Shown in pieces: positions 16,366 through 26,667 of a DNA stretch of 64,000 nt. Source of the stretch: Kutzneria buriramensis (GTDB lineage: Bacteria > Actinomycetota > Actinomycetes > Mycobacteriales > Pseudonocardiaceae); assembly GCF_003387475.1 (NCBI RefSeq), contig NZ_QUNO01000004.1:248001-312000 (forward strand), written 5' to 3'. The notes beneath the pieces were generated by a model. It was not told where the DNA came from, made no database searches, and saw nothing but the letters and a program-made list of their open reading frames with translations. A program made the translations under genes and the position numbers. Every line of letters starts with the position of its first letter. The first letter of the stretch is position 1.

Positions 16366-17537
16366 CCTGGATCGACGACCCGGAATTCACCGCGGACCAC
16401 CCGTTCGGGCCGCAGACGCTGCCGTACGGCGTGATCGACGAGGGCGTCGCGGTCCGGGTCGGCGGCCAGGCGCTGCCGCTGCGGCCGATCGCCGGCTCCT
16501 TCGGCGACCGGCTCGCGGAGCTGGTGTCGGCGGACTCGCTTGACCCGCTGCTGGCCGCGGACCGGCCGGTGTGGAGCGAACTGCGGGCCCGGCTGATCGA
16601 GCTCGTGACGGCCACCAAGGCGCCGCAGGGGGCCGCTCTGGCCCCGCTGGCGTCGGCCCGGCTGCCCTTCGCCGTCGGCGACTACGTGGACTTCTACTCG
16701 TCCCGGCACCACGCGGAGAACGTCGGCAAGATCTTCCGCCCGGACGGGGCGGCGCTGCTGCCGAACTGGACGCACCTGCCGGTCGGCTACCACGGCCGCG
16801 CCGGCACCGTCGTGGTGTCGGGCACCGACGTGGTGCGGCCCAAGGGCCAGCGCAAGGGCGAGCAGGAGCCCGTGTACGGCCCGAGCGTGCGGCTGGACAT
16901 CGAGGCCGAGGTCGGCTTCGTCTGCGGCGGGCCGGTCGCCGGCGAGGTGAGCACCTCCGCGGCTGCCGACCACGTCTTCGGCGTGGTGCTGGTCAACGAC
17001 TGGTCGGCGCGGGACATCCAGGCGTGGGAGTACCAGCCGCTGGGCCCGTTCCTGGCCAAGTCCTTCGCCACTTCGGTGAGCGCCTGGATCACGCCGCTGG
17101 AGGCGCTGTCCCGGGCCCGGGTGGCGCCGCCGACGCCACCGCATGCGCTGCTGCCGTACCTGGTCGAGGACACGGACTGGGGCCTGGACCTGGCGCTTCG
17201 CGTGTCGTGGAACGACACCGTCGTCACCGAGCCGCCGTTCGCGACCATGTCTTGGACGTTCGCGCAGCAGTTGGCGCACATGACCGTGAACGGCGCGACC
17301 GTCCGGCCCGGCGACCTGTTCGCTTCAGGCACCGTGTCCGGGCCGGAGAAGTTCCAGCGCGGCAGCTTCCTGGAGCTGAGCTGGGGCGGCAAGGAGCCGG
17401 TGGAGCTCAAGGACGGCTCCTCGCGCACGTTCCTGGAGGACGGCGACACGATCGTCATCACCGCGACCGCGCCCGGCGAGGACGGCTCGGTGGTGGGTAT
17501 CGCCGAGGTCGCCGGCACCGTGAGACCGGCGGCCTGA
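16362..17537 (+). CDS. fahA: Fumarylacetoacetase
   Basis: Hydrolyses fumarylacetoacetate to fumarate and acetoacetate, the last step of tyrosine degradation. 391 residues. The metal site is visible: Asp in YVDFYSSRHHAENVGKIFR, the two Glu in LDIEAEVGF, and Asp in VLVNDWSARDIQ. The Lys of GPFLAKSFATS also matches the family. The N-terminal FAH domain (residues 1-100) precedes the catalytic domain. The GTG start overlaps the upstream stop as GTGA, so translation is coupled. Followed after one base by the IclR regulator. Confidence 0.95.
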   Translation: MTWIDDPEFTADHPFGPQTLPYGVIDEGVAVRVGGQALPLRPIAGSFGDRLAELVSADSLDPLLAADRPVWSELRARLIELVTATKAPQGAALAPLASARLPFAVGDYVDFYSSRHHAENVGKIFRPDGAALLPNWTHLPVGYHGRAGTVVVSGTDVVRPKGQRKGEQEPVYGPSVRLDIEAEVGFVCGGPVAGEVSTSAAADHVFGVVLVNDWSARDIQAWEYQPLGPFLAKSFATSVSAWITPLEALSRARVAPPTPPHALLPYLVEDTDWGLDLALRVSWNDTVVTEPPFATMSWTFAQQLAHMTVNGATVRPGDLFASGTVSGPEKFQRGSFLELSWGGKEPVELKDGSSRTFLEDGDTIVITATAPGEDGSVVGIAEVAGTVRPAA

Positions 17538-17538
17538 C

Positions 17539-18180
17539 ATGGTCGAGCCGGCCACCCGCGAGAGCTCGCTGACCCTGGAGCGGGGCCTTGCCCTGCTCCA
17601 GGCCGTCGCGGACTCGGACACGGGTGCGCCGAGCATCAGCGACCTGGCCACCGCCATCGGGGCGTCCCGGGCGGCGGTCTACCGGCTGCTGGTGCCGTTG
17701 CAGGCGCGTGGGCTCGTGCTGCGTGACGGCTCGAAGGTGCGGCTGGGCCTCGGCGTGCTGCAACTGGCCGCCAAGGTGGTGCCGCAGCTGCGTATCGCCG
17801 CCACGCCGCCGCTACGCGAGCTCGCGGAGGGCGTGGGGGCGACGGCGCACCTCACCGTCGCGGAGGGCCCTGAGGCGCAGGCGGTGGCCGTTGTGGAGCC
17901 CTCCTGGACGACGTATCACGTGGCGTACCGGGTGGGCACACGCCACCCGGTCAGTCGCGGCGCCGGCGGCAAGGCGATGTCGCTGCCGCCGGGTGGCCCG
18001 GAGTGGATCGACAGCACCGGTGAGCTCCAGCCCGGCGCGTACGGCGTGGCCGCGCCCGTACGGGGCGTTCCGGGGCTGCGGGCCAGCGTCGGCGTCATCT
18101 CCATGGAGCCGATGGATCAGACCGTCGTGGGACCGCTGGTGGTCGCGGCGGCTGCCGCCGTCGCCGAGGCGCTTCGCTGA
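17539..18180 (+). CDS. IclR-family regulator of homogentisate catabolism
   Basis: 213 residues, somewhat shorter than the usual 250. A winged HTH lies at about residues 10-70 (SISDLATAIGASRAAVYRLL), then the IclR effector-binding domain with GATAHLTVAEG and GTRHPVSRGAGGKAM. It starts one base after the fahA stop. Operon position and the palindromes at 15443-15496 suggest it controls this cluster with an aromatic intermediate as ligand; that is inference. The short C-terminal domain lacks the usual last helices. Confidence 0.88.
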   Translation: MVEPATRESSLTLERGLALLQAVADSDTGAPSISDLATAIGASRAAVYRLLVPLQARGLVLRDGSKVRLGLGVLQLAAKVVPQLRIAATPPLRELAEGVGATAHLTVAEGPEAQAVAVVEPSWTTYHVAYRVGTRHPVSRGAGGKAMSLPPGGPEWIDSTGELQPGAYGVAAPVRGVPGLRASVGVISMEPMDQTVVGPLVVAAAAAVAEALR

Positions 18181-18184
18181 CGGC

Positions 18185-18808
18185 TCAGCCGGCGATGGTC
18201 TGGTAGAGCGCGAACAGGGCGAAGACCGCGAACACGAAGCCGGCGATGCGCTGGATGAGCTGCGGATGCACCCGAGCCCGGATCTTGCGTCCGATCAGGA
18301 CGGCAACGCCGGCGACGGTGACCAGCGCGAGCCACGCGCCGAGGCCGACGGCGAACGGGTGGCCGTAGTGCGCGGTGAGGCCGGCGGTGGCGAGCTGGGA
18401 GGCGTCGCCCCACTCGGCGGCGAACAGCACGCCGAAGGACGTCAGCGCGGCCCGGCGGAACGAGACCTCGCCGGCGCCGGAGCGGGCGGCGTCCTGCTCG
18501 CTGTCCTCCTCGGCGCCGAAGCCCTCGCGCAGCAGCATGAACGCGCCGATGGCGAACAGCGCCGTGACGACCCCGGTGGTCACCCGTTCCGGTAGAAGAG
18601 TCAGCACGCTGCCGAACGACACCGCGATCACGCACTGCACCAGGAACGCGACGCACACGCCGGTGAAGACCGGCAGCGCACGGTAGCGCGTGGTGAGCAC
18701 GAGCGTGGCGACGAGCGTCTTGTCCGGCAACTCCACCGCGAGCACGACGGCGAAGGCGGTCAGCAGCACCAGCAGTGTTGCGGCCACTGGGGTCAGTCCC
18801 TCCCACAT
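18185..18808 (-). CDS. UPF0016/GDT1-family Mn2+/Ca2+ transporter
   Basis: 207 residues, six predicted membrane segments in two repeated halves. Each half carries the family's ExGD(K/R)(T/S)-type motif: VELPDKT (with Pro for Gly) in the first and EWGDAS in the second. Bacterial members (for example MneA) export manganese. This fits the yybP-ykoY riboswitch found upstream. ATG 18808 has a weak ribosome site. GTG 18787, 10 bases after GGGAGGG, is a good alternative and would start just before the first membrane segment. Confidence 0.9.
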   Translation of the reverse strand: MWEGLTPVAATLLVLLTAFAVVLAVELPDKTLVATLVLTTRYRALPVFTGVCVAFLVQCVIAVSFGSVLTLLPERVTTGVVTALFAIGAFMLLREGFGAEEDSEQDAARSGAGEVSFRRAALTSFGVLFAAEWGDASQLATAGLTAHYGHPFAVGLGAWLALVTVAGVAVLIGRKIRARVHPQLIQRIAGFVFAVFALFALYQTIAG

Positions 18809-18875
18809 GTGGCCCGGACGGGGGACGTGCGACCCCGACCGGGCGCGCGTATCACCCGGCCGGAGGTCTCGTTCG

Positions 18876-18891
18876 CCCGCGATCACGCGGG
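18876..18891 (-). promoter_or_regulatory. Hairpin after the riboswitch, possible expression platform
   Basis: CCCGCG-ATCA-CGCGGG on the plus strand: a 6-bp perfect stem lying directly after the 3' strand of riboswitch helix P1 in the minus-strand RNA. No U-tract follows, so it is not a classical terminator. Confidence 0.4.
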
Positions 18892-18982
18892 TGAGGCACC
18901 GGATTCCGATGGCGGAACCAGTATGTCGATGCGCTCGCCGGGCCGCCGCGATGAAGGCGGACCCCGGGAACTACTCCCCTCA
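18892..18982 (-). promoter_or_regulatory. yybP-ykoY manganese riboswitch
   Basis: On the minus-strand RNA the conserved elements occur in order: GGGGAGUAG close to the 5' end, a variable arm, then AUCGACAUACUGG and a short GGUUCC...GGAAUCC hairpin. Helix P1 closes by TGAGG (18982-18978) pairing with CCTCA (18896-18892). These match the yybP-ykoY consensus that senses Mn2+. It stands 84 bases before a UPF0016 transporter, a class this riboswitch is known to control. A -10 TACAAT lies just upstream. Predicted effect: raised manganese turns the exporter on. Confidence 0.85.
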
Positions 18983-18992
18983 GGCGTCTCAC

Positions 18993-18998
18993 ATTGTA
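18993..18998 (-). promoter_or_regulatory. -10 element of the riboswitch promoter
   Basis: TACAAT on the minus strand, placing the transcript start near 18986, a few bases before the first conserved riboswitch element. No good -35 was found. Confidence 0.55.
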
Positions 18999-19036
18999 GC
19001 GGGCGCATGAGTTCCGCGCCGCGACCTGAGTCACAG

Positions 19037-19073
19037 GGTCCCGGGTCGACCGGGACCAAGGTCCCGCCGGGAC
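19037..19073. promoter_or_regulatory. GGGACC palindrome cluster upstream of cydA
   Basis: GGTCCCGG-GTCGA-CCGGGACC (19037-19057) is a perfect 8-bp inverted repeat. It is followed by GTCCC-GCC-GGGAC (19061-19073) and two more GGGACC-type half-sites before 19100. It sits 50-90 bases upstream of cydA and on the far side of the riboswitch promoter. It does not match the Rex consensus. Probable regulator-binding region; identity unknown. Confidence 0.5.
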
Positions 19074-19124
19074 AGGACGCCGGGACCTGAGCGGGGACCC
19101 CTCCGCGGTGGCAGTGTCGTCAGC

Positions 19125-20654
19125 GTGGACGTACTAGATGTGGCCAGGTGGCAGTTCGGGATCACCACCGTCTACCACTTCCTGATGGTGCCGCTGACCA
19201 TCGGGCTGTCCATTGTGGTCGCGGTCATGCAGACGGCCTGGGTGCGCACGGGGAAGGCGCACTACCTGGCGATGACCAAGTTCTGGGGCAAGCTGATGCT
19301 GGTCAACTTCGCCATGGGCGTCGTGACCGGCATCGTCCAGGAGTTCCAGTTCGGCATGACCTGGTCGGCGTACTCCCGCTTCGTCGGCGACGTGTTCGGC
19401 GCGCCGCTGGCGATGGAGGGCATCGTCGCCTTCATGGTCGAGTCGACCTTCCTGGGCCTGTGGATCTTCGGCTGGGAGCGGCTGCCCAAGCGGGTGCACC
19501 TGGCCTGCCTGTGGGCCGCGTCGCTGGCCTCGACCGCGTCGGCCTACTTCATCCTGTCGGCGAACTCGTGGATGCAGCACCCGGTCGGCATCGAGCTGGT
19601 GGACGGCAAGCCGCGACTGACCTCGATCTGGGCGCTGCTGACCAACAACACCGCCATCGCCGCCTTCACGCACACGGTCTCGGGCGGCTTCGCCGTCGCC
19701 GGCACGTTCCTGGTCGGCATCTCGGCCTGGCACTTGTGGAAGAAGCACAAGGCGTCCACCGAAGAACCGCTTGCGGGTTCGAGAATTGACACAGTGGACG
19801 ATCCGGACCGCAAGGTGTGGTCGGCCTCGCTCAAGCTGGGCGCCTGGATCGGCATGGTCGCCTTCGCGGCGGTCGCGCTGACCGGCGACACCCAGGGCAA
19901 GCTGATGTTCCAGCAGCAGCCGATGAAGATGGCCGCCGCGGAAGCTTTGTGCCACACCGAGGCGCCGGCCAGCTTCTCGATCTTCGCGTACGGCGACGTG
20001 TCCCGGCCGGACTGCGAGAACGTCAAGAGCATCACCGTGCCGGCGCTGCTGTCCTTCCTGGCCCACAACGACTTCACCACCGAGGTCAAGGGCGTGCAGG
20101 ACCTGACCGCGCTGTACGAGAAGAAGTACGGGCACAACTACCCGGTGGACCCGAGCCTGGGCGAGCTGTCGGGCAAGCCCGTCAACTACGTGCCCGACCT
20201 GCCCGTCACCTACTGGGGCTTCCGGTTCATGATCGGCTTCGGCGCCATCGCGGCCGGCGCGGCGCTGCTCGCGCTGTGGCTGACCCGGCGCGGCCGCATC
20301 CCACGGACCAGGTGGTTCCCGCGGCTGGCGCTGGCGTCGATCGCGACCCCGTTCCTGGCCAACAGCTTCGGCTGGATCTTCACCGAGATGGGCCGCCAGC
20401 CGTTCGTGGTCGTGCCCAACCCGACCGGCGTCGACGGCGTGTTCATGTACACCGCGCAGGCGGTGTCGCCGGGGGTGTCGGCCGGCCAGGTGCTGACCTC
20501 GCTGATTGCGCTCACCGCGGTGTACGGGGTGCTGGCCGTGGTGGAGGTGTTCCTGCTGGTCCGCTACGCCAAGGCGGGCGTGGCCGGCGTGATGCCGCCG
20601 ACCGACGGCGACAAGAGGAAGCCCGACGACGACGTGCTCGCGTTCGCGTACTGA
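19125..20654 (+). CDS. cydA: Cytochrome bd oxidase subunit I
   Basis: Quinol-oxidising, haem-carrying subunit of the high-affinity bd terminal oxidase. 509 residues, about nine membrane segments. The N-terminal haem ligand His is in TTVYHFLMVPLT, another His is in AAFTHTVSGGF, and the conserved segment reads EMGRQPF where the usual form is GRQPW. The short Q-loop is of the actinobacterial type. GTG start; CAGTGT 7 nt upstream may be a weak -10 of a leaderless transcript. First gene of a cydA-cydB-cydDC operon for low-oxygen respiration. Confidence 0.96.
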   Translation: MDVLDVARWQFGITTVYHFLMVPLTIGLSIVVAVMQTAWVRTGKAHYLAMTKFWGKLMLVNFAMGVVTGIVQEFQFGMTWSAYSRFVGDVFGAPLAMEGIVAFMVESTFLGLWIFGWERLPKRVHLACLWAASLASTASAYFILSANSWMQHPVGIELVDGKPRLTSIWALLTNNTAIAAFTHTVSGGFAVAGTFLVGISAWHLWKKHKASTEEPLAGSRIDTVDDPDRKVWSASLKLGAWIGMVAFAAVALTGDTQGKLMFQQQPMKMAAAEALCHTEAPASFSIFAYGDVSRPDCENVKSITVPALLSFLAHNDFTTEVKGVQDLTALYEKKYGHNYPVDPSLGELSGKPVNYVPDLPVTYWGFRFMIGFGAIAAGAALLALWLTRRGRIPRTRWFPRLALASIATPFLANSFGWIFTEMGRQPFVVVPNPTGVDGVFMYTAQAVSPGVSAGQVLTSLIALTAVYGVLAVVEVFLLVRYAKAGVAGVMPPTDGDKRKPDDDVLAFAY

Positions 20655-20664
20655 GGAGCCTGCC

Positions 20665-21672
20665 GTGGACCTGCCAACCCTGTGGTTCTGGGTGATCGCC
20701 GCGCTCTGGACGGGCTACTTCTTCCTGGAGGGCTTCGACTTCGGCGTCGGCATGCTGACCCGGCTGCTGGCCCGGGACAACACCGAGCGCCGGGTGCTGG
20801 TGAACACCATCGGCCCGGTCTGGGACGGCAACGAGGTGTGGGTGATCGTCGCCATCGGCGCCACCTTCGCCGCGTTCCCGCCCTGGTACGCCACCATGCT
20901 CTCGGCCGAGTACCTGCCGGTGCTGCTCATCCTGCTCGGTCTGATCGGGCGCGGGGTCGCGTTCGAGTACCGCGGCAAGGTGGACAGCGACCGCTGGCGG
21001 CGCGGCTGGGACGTGGTGATCACGCTCGGCTCGTGGATCCCGCCGCTGGGCTGGGGTCTGGTGATCACCGGCGTCGCGACCGGGCTGCCGATCGGCAAGA
21101 ACGGCGTGCTGGAGGGCGGTTTCCTCGCCCTGTTCACGTGGCCGGCGGTGCTGGGCGCGCTGGCGCTGGCCGGCTTCAGCCTGGTGCACGGCGCGGTGTT
21201 CGTGGCGCTCAAGACCGACGGCGACATCCGCCGACGGGCCCGCGCGCTGGCGCTGCGGGTCGGGCCGTTCTGCCTGCTGCCGCTGGCCGCGCTCATGGTG
21301 GCGGTGCAGGTGCGGCAGGGCGGGCTGGTGACGATCGTGATCGCGGCGGTCGGGCTGCTGGCCGGGGCCGGCGCGCTGGTGCGGTTGGCCGCCGGGCGCG
21401 AAGGACAGGCCTTCGCGCTGCTGGGGGTGCTCATCGCGACCGCGACGGCGGCCCTGTTCGGCTCCGACTTCCCGAACATCATCTCGTCCACTGTGGACCC
21501 GACGTACTCGATCACGGTGGCCAACGCGGCGTCGAGCCCGTACACGCTGGGCGTGATCACGTGGGTGGCGGCGTTCGGCACTCCGGCGATCCTCGTCTAC
21601 CAGGGCTGGACGTACTGGGTGTTCCGCAAGCGGATCAACGCCGCGCACATCCCGCCGGTGCACGTGCCGTGA
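20665..21672 (+). CDS. cydB: Cytochrome bd oxidase subunit II
   Basis: 335 residues, eight or nine membrane segments. The N-terminus LWFWVIAALWTGYFFLEGFD is the family signature. The next conserved region is TIGPVWDGNEVW. Together with CydA it forms the oxidase heterodimer. Starts 10 bases after cydA, and its stop overlaps the cydDC start by 4 bases. Confidence 0.96.
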   Translation: MDLPTLWFWVIAALWTGYFFLEGFDFGVGMLTRLLARDNTERRVLVNTIGPVWDGNEVWVIVAIGATFAAFPPWYATMLSAEYLPVLLILLGLIGRGVAFEYRGKVDSDRWRRGWDVVITLGSWIPPLGWGLVITGVATGLPIGKNGVLEGGFLALFTWPAVLGALALAGFSLVHGAVFVALKTDGDIRRRARALALRVGPFCLLPLAALMVAVQVRQGGLVTIVIAAVGLLAGAGALVRLAAGREGQAFALLGVLIATATAALFGSDFPNIISSTVDPTYSITVANAASSPYTLGVITWVAAFGTPAILVYQGWTYWVFRKRINAAHIPPVHVP

Positions 21673-24600
21673 GCCGGGGACCGCTGGGAGACCTACCGGC
21701 GCTGTCGCCGAGCGCGCGCCGTGCGCTGGGGGTGTGCGGCGCGCTCTCGGTGCTCAACGCCGTCGCCATCGTGGCGCAGGCGTGGGCGCTGTCGTCGGTG
21801 CTCGCGTCCGTGGTCACCGGGCACGGCGACCGGCCGTTCGCGTTGCTGGCCGGTGCGGTGGTGGCCCGATCGGTGCTGGTGTGGGCGCTGGACACCATGT
21901 CCGCGCGGGCCGCCGCCGGGGCCAAGGAGGAGCTGCGGGCGCGGGCGTTGGACCGGGCGCTCGCCCTCGGCCCGGAGTGGATCGCCACGCACGGGCCGGC
22001 CGAGCTGACTGTGTTGGCCACCAAGGGTTTGGACGCCCTGGACGCGTACTTCACCCGCTACCTACCGGCGCTGGTGACCGCCGCGGTGGTGCCATTGCTG
22101 GTGGGTGTGGCGATCCTGTTCCAGGACGTGCAGTCGGCGGTGCTGGTCGCCGTCACCGTGCCGCTGATCCCGGTGTTCGCCATCCTCATCGGCAAGTACA
22201 CCGAGCAGCGCACGGCCAAGTCCGCCGACGCCACCGCGCGGCTGTCCGGGCACCTGCTGGAGCTGGTGCGGGCGCTGCCGGTGCTGACCGCGTTCGGTCG
22301 GGCGGAGGCGCAGGCCGAGGCGGTGCGGCGGGTCGGGGACCAGCACCGCAAGGCCACCGGGTCGACGCTGCGGGTGGCCTTCCTGTCGGCGTTCGCGCTG
22401 GAAACCATTGCCACGCTGTCGGTCGCGCTGGTCGCCGTGGACATCGGCCTGCGGCTGGTCGGCGGCACGCTCGGCCTCGCCACCGGGTTGCTGGTGCTCG
22501 TGCTGACGCCGGAGTGCTACCTGCCGCTGCGCGCCGCCGGCGCGGCCTTCCATGCCAGTGAGGACGGGCTGGAGGCGGTGCGCCGGGTCGCCGAGATCGA
22601 CCACGTCGAACGGGGCGGCGGCGCGATCGCCGACGGCGAGATCAAGGTGGACCGGCTCTCGGTGGAGCGGCGCGGCGCGCTGGCACCCGACGGCGCCTCG
22701 TTCACCGTCCGATCAGGACACATCACGCGGCTGGATTCGCCCAGTGGGGCGGGGAAATCGACCACCTTGGCCGTGCTCCTGGGTTTCGTGCGGCCGACGC
22801 GAGGCCTGGTCACGGTCGGCGGTGTCGATCTGTCTACAGTGGATTTGTCGACTTGGCGACGGCAGGTGGCGTGGGTGCCGCAGCGGCCGGCGTTCAGCGC
22901 CGAGATCGTGGCGGACGAGCTGGCGCTGGTCGGCGGCGACCTGGTCGGCGTGACCGCCAGGGTCGGCGCGGCGCACCTGCTGGAGCGGCCGATCGTCGAG
23001 CTGTCCACGGGCGAGCGGCAGCGGGTGGCGATCGCCCGCGCCCTGCTGCGCGTCGAGCAGGGGGCGCGCTGGCTGCTGCTGGACGAGCCGACCGCACACC
23101 TGGACCCGGCGACCGCCGGCCTGGTCATGGCGGCGATCGAGGACGCCGCCGCGAACGGCGTGGGCGTGCTGCTAGCGACGCACCGCGTCGCCGCTGCCGA
23201 GGACGCCGCCACGGTGGCCGCGGTGGCGTCTCAGGCAGCGAAGGCGGACTTCGTGGCACCGCGCGCACGCATCGCCGACCTGCTGAACCGCCGGTCCATG
23301 ATCGGCGTCCTGCTCGGTGTGCTGGCCGTGGGCAGTGGCATCGCGCTGACCGCCACCGCAGCCTGGCTGATCGCCCGCGCGTCCCAGCAACCGCCGGAGG
23401 CCGCACTCGCGGTGGCCGTGGTCGCGGTGCGGGCGTTCGGCCTGGGCAAGGGCGCGCTGCGGTACGTGGAGCGCCTGGTCACGCACGACGCCGCGTTCCG
23501 GCTCGGGGGCAGCCTGCGTGGACAGCTGTGGGACGCCCTGGTCCGCATCGGCCCGGCCCGTACGATCACGCTGCGCCGCACCGACGGCGTGCAGCGCCTG
23601 GTCGACGACACCGACACCGTGCGGGACCTGGTGCCGCGCGTGCTGGTGCCGCCGCTGGTCGGCCTGCTCGTGGTCATCGGCGCCGTCGCCCTGGAGACGG
23701 CCGTGCTGCCCGCCGCCGGCGTGGTGTTCGCGGCCGCGCTGCTGGTCGCCGGTGTCGGCGGGCCTGCGGTGGCGCTGCTGGTGGAGCGGCGGGCCACCAC
23801 CGCGCTGGCCGCCGGCCGACGGGACGTCGCCGCGAAGGTGCTCACGCTGTTCGACGCCGCGCCCGATCTGATCGCCTTCGGCGCGGTCCGCCGCCGCCGG
23901 GCCGAACTCGCCGCCGTCGACGCCGAACTGGCCGCCACCGCCCGTCGGCAGGCGCTGGGCGCGGGTGCCGCGAACGCTGTCGTCATCGCCTCGATCGGCG
24001 TGGCGACCCTGATCTGTTCCTGGCTGGCCGCCTCGGCCGCCGGGCTCGACCCGGTGCTGGTGCCGCTGTTGGCACTGGTGCCGTTGGCCACGACCGAAGC
24101 GGTCGCGGCCATTCCCCCGGCGGCTCAGCAGTGGGGTGCCCTTAGGTCCGCCTTTCAGCGGGTCACTGAGCTGACCGGGAGTTGCGGGGAGGAGGGCTCG
24201 ACTCGTCGGGAGAGCCCTTCACCCCGCAACACAATCTTGTTGACCGGCGTGGATGTCCGCTGGCCGGGCGCCGAACGGCCCGCGCTGCGCGGCGTCGACC
24301 TGGACGTGCCGGCCGGCAGCCACGTCGCCGTGATCGGGCCGTCCGGCGCGGGCAAGTCCACGCTCGTGGCGCTGCTGCTGGGTTTCCTGCCCCCCGAAAG
24401 CGGCGCGGCCGAGGTGCCGGCCGTTGTGTCGTGGTGCCCGCAGGAGCCGCAACTGGTGTCCACGACCGTGCGCGAAAACCTGCGGCTGGGCGATCCCGGG
24501 GCGTCGGACGAACGTCTGCGCGAAGCTCTTTGCGACGCCCAACTGCCCGCCTGGACCGACCGGCTGGACGTCGTCGTCGGCACCGGCGGGGCGGCGGTGT

Positions 24601-24857
24601 CCGGTGGCGAGGCGCAGCGGCTGGCGATGGCCCGTGCCCTGCTGCGGGCCGATCATGCCGACCTCGTGCTGCTGGACGAGCCCACCGCGCACCTGGACGA
24701 GCCGACCGCCCAGGCGCTGCTCCAGCGGCTGCGGAGCCGGCTCGCCGGCCGTACCGTCGTGCACGTCACCCACCGGCTCGACGAGGCGGCCGACGCCGAC
24801 CTGGTGATCGAGGTGAGCGGCGGCACGATCCGGTCGCGCCAGCGAGAGGCGGTCTAG
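21669..24857 (+). CDS. cydDC: CydD-CydC fused ABC exporter
   Basis: 1062 residues joining two complete ABC half-transporters that are separate genes in E. coli. CydDC exports glutathione/cysteine or handles haem and is needed to assemble cytochrome bd. First half: membrane domain to about residue 310, ATPase with SPSGAGKST, LSTGERQR and LLLDEPTAHLD. Second half: membrane domain about 540-830, ATPase with GPSGAGKST, VSGGEAQR and LLDEPTAHLD. The first P-loop has Ser in place of the leading Gly, so the two ATP sites may be unequal. The GTG overlaps the cydB stop as GTGA. Its TAG may double as part of a TAGGCT element before the kinase gene. Confidence 0.93.
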   Translation: MSRGPLGDLPALSPSARRALGVCGALSVLNAVAIVAQAWALSSVLASVVTGHGDRPFALLAGAVVARSVLVWALDTMSARAAAGAKEELRARALDRALALGPEWIATHGPAELTVLATKGLDALDAYFTRYLPALVTAAVVPLLVGVAILFQDVQSAVLVAVTVPLIPVFAILIGKYTEQRTAKSADATARLSGHLLELVRALPVLTAFGRAEAQAEAVRRVGDQHRKATGSTLRVAFLSAFALETIATLSVALVAVDIGLRLVGGTLGLATGLLVLVLTPECYLPLRAAGAAFHASEDGLEAVRRVAEIDHVERGGGAIADGEIKVDRLSVERRGALAPDGASFTVRSGHITRLDSPSGAGKSTTLAVLLGFVRPTRGLVTVGGVDLSTVDLSTWRRQVAWVPQRPAFSAEIVADELALVGGDLVGVTARVGAAHLLERPIVELSTGERQRVAIARALLRVEQGARWLLLDEPTAHLDPATAGLVMAAIEDAAANGVGVLLATHRVAAAEDAATVAAVASQAAKADFVAPRARIADLLNRRSMIGVLLGVLAVGSGIALTATAAWLIARASQQPPEAALAVAVVAVRAFGLGKGALRYVERLVTHDAAFRLGGSLRGQLWDALVRIGPARTITLRRTDGVQRLVDDTDTVRDLVPRVLVPPLVGLLVVIGAVALETAVLPAAGVVFAAALLVAGVGGPAVALLVERRATTALAAGRRDVAAKVLTLFDAAPDLIAFGAVRRRRAELAAVDAELAATARRQALGAGAANAVVIASIGVATLICSWLAASAAGLDPVLVPLLALVPLATTEAVAAIPPAAQQWGALRSAFQRVTELTGSCGEEGSTRRESPSPRNTILLTGVDVRWPGAERPALRGVDLDVPAGSHVAVIGPSGAGKSTLVALLLGFLPPESGAAEVPAVVSWCPQEPQLVSTTVRENLRLGDPGASDERLREALCDAQLPAWTDRLDVVVGTGGAAVSGGEAQRLAMARALLRADHADLVLLDEPTAHLDEPTAQALLQRLRSRLAGRTVVHVTHRLDEAADADLVIEVSGGTIRSRQREAV

Positions 24858-24863
24858 GCTCGA

Positions 24864-25987
<1,124 letters not shown>

Positions 25988-25991
<4 letters not shown>

Positions 25992-26620
25992 TCGCGGGAC
26001 CGCTTGGCCACCCAGGCCGCCGCCTGCGTGCGGCGCTCCATGCCGAGCTTGGCCAGCACCGCCGTCACGTAGTTCTTGACGGTCTTCTCCGCCAGGAACA
26101 GGCGTTCCGCGATCTGCCGGTTGGTCAGACCGTCGCCGATCAGCGTCAGCACCTTGCGCTCCTGCTCGGTCAGCGGCGCCAGCTCGTCGGTCGGCTCCGG
26201 GCGGCGCATCCGCTCCAGCACGTGCGCCGTCGTCACGGGGTCGAGCAGCGAACGACCGGCCGCGACCTCCCGGACCGCCTGCACCAGGTCCTGGCCGCGG
26301 ACCTGCTTGAGCAGGTAGCCGGAGGCGCCGGCGAGGATGGCGTTGACCAGCGCCTCCTCGTCGTCGAAGGCCGTGAGCACCAGGCAGCGGGGGCCGTCGG
26401 TGAGCGCCCGCAGGTCACGGCACAGCGTCACGCCGTCGCCGTCGGGCAGCCGCATGTCGACCACGGCGACGTCCGGTTTGTGGGCCTGGGCCAGCACGAG
26501 AGCCTCGCCCACGCCGCCGGCCTCCGCGACCACGTCGATGTCGGCCTCGCTGTCGAGGAGGTCCCGCAGGCCGCGCCGGACGATCTCGTGGTCGTCGACG
26601 AGCAACACGCTGACCGTCAC
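25988..26620 (-). CDS. NarL/DevR-type response regulator
   Basis: 210 residues. The receiver domain has the acidic pair in LLVDDHE, phospho-acceptor Asp in VVDMRLPDGDG, Thr in LTAFDD and Lys in LLKQVRG. A LuxR-type HTH lies at about 145-205 (LTNRQIAERLFLAEKTVKNYV). It is the likely partner of the kinase encoded tail-to-tail beside it. The GTG start has TACCTT 6 nt upstream and no ribosome site, suggesting a leaderless transcript. The linker is richer in Pro and Glu than usual. Confidence 0.92.
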
Positions 26621-26667
26621 CGATTAAAGGTAGCCCGTAGTCGAATTCGGTGTGCCACCGTTGACGG

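Noticed and set aside
19037-19073. Rex redox-sensor box ahead of cydA
   Set aside because: The palindrome lacks the TGTGAA...TTCACA core of Rex sites.
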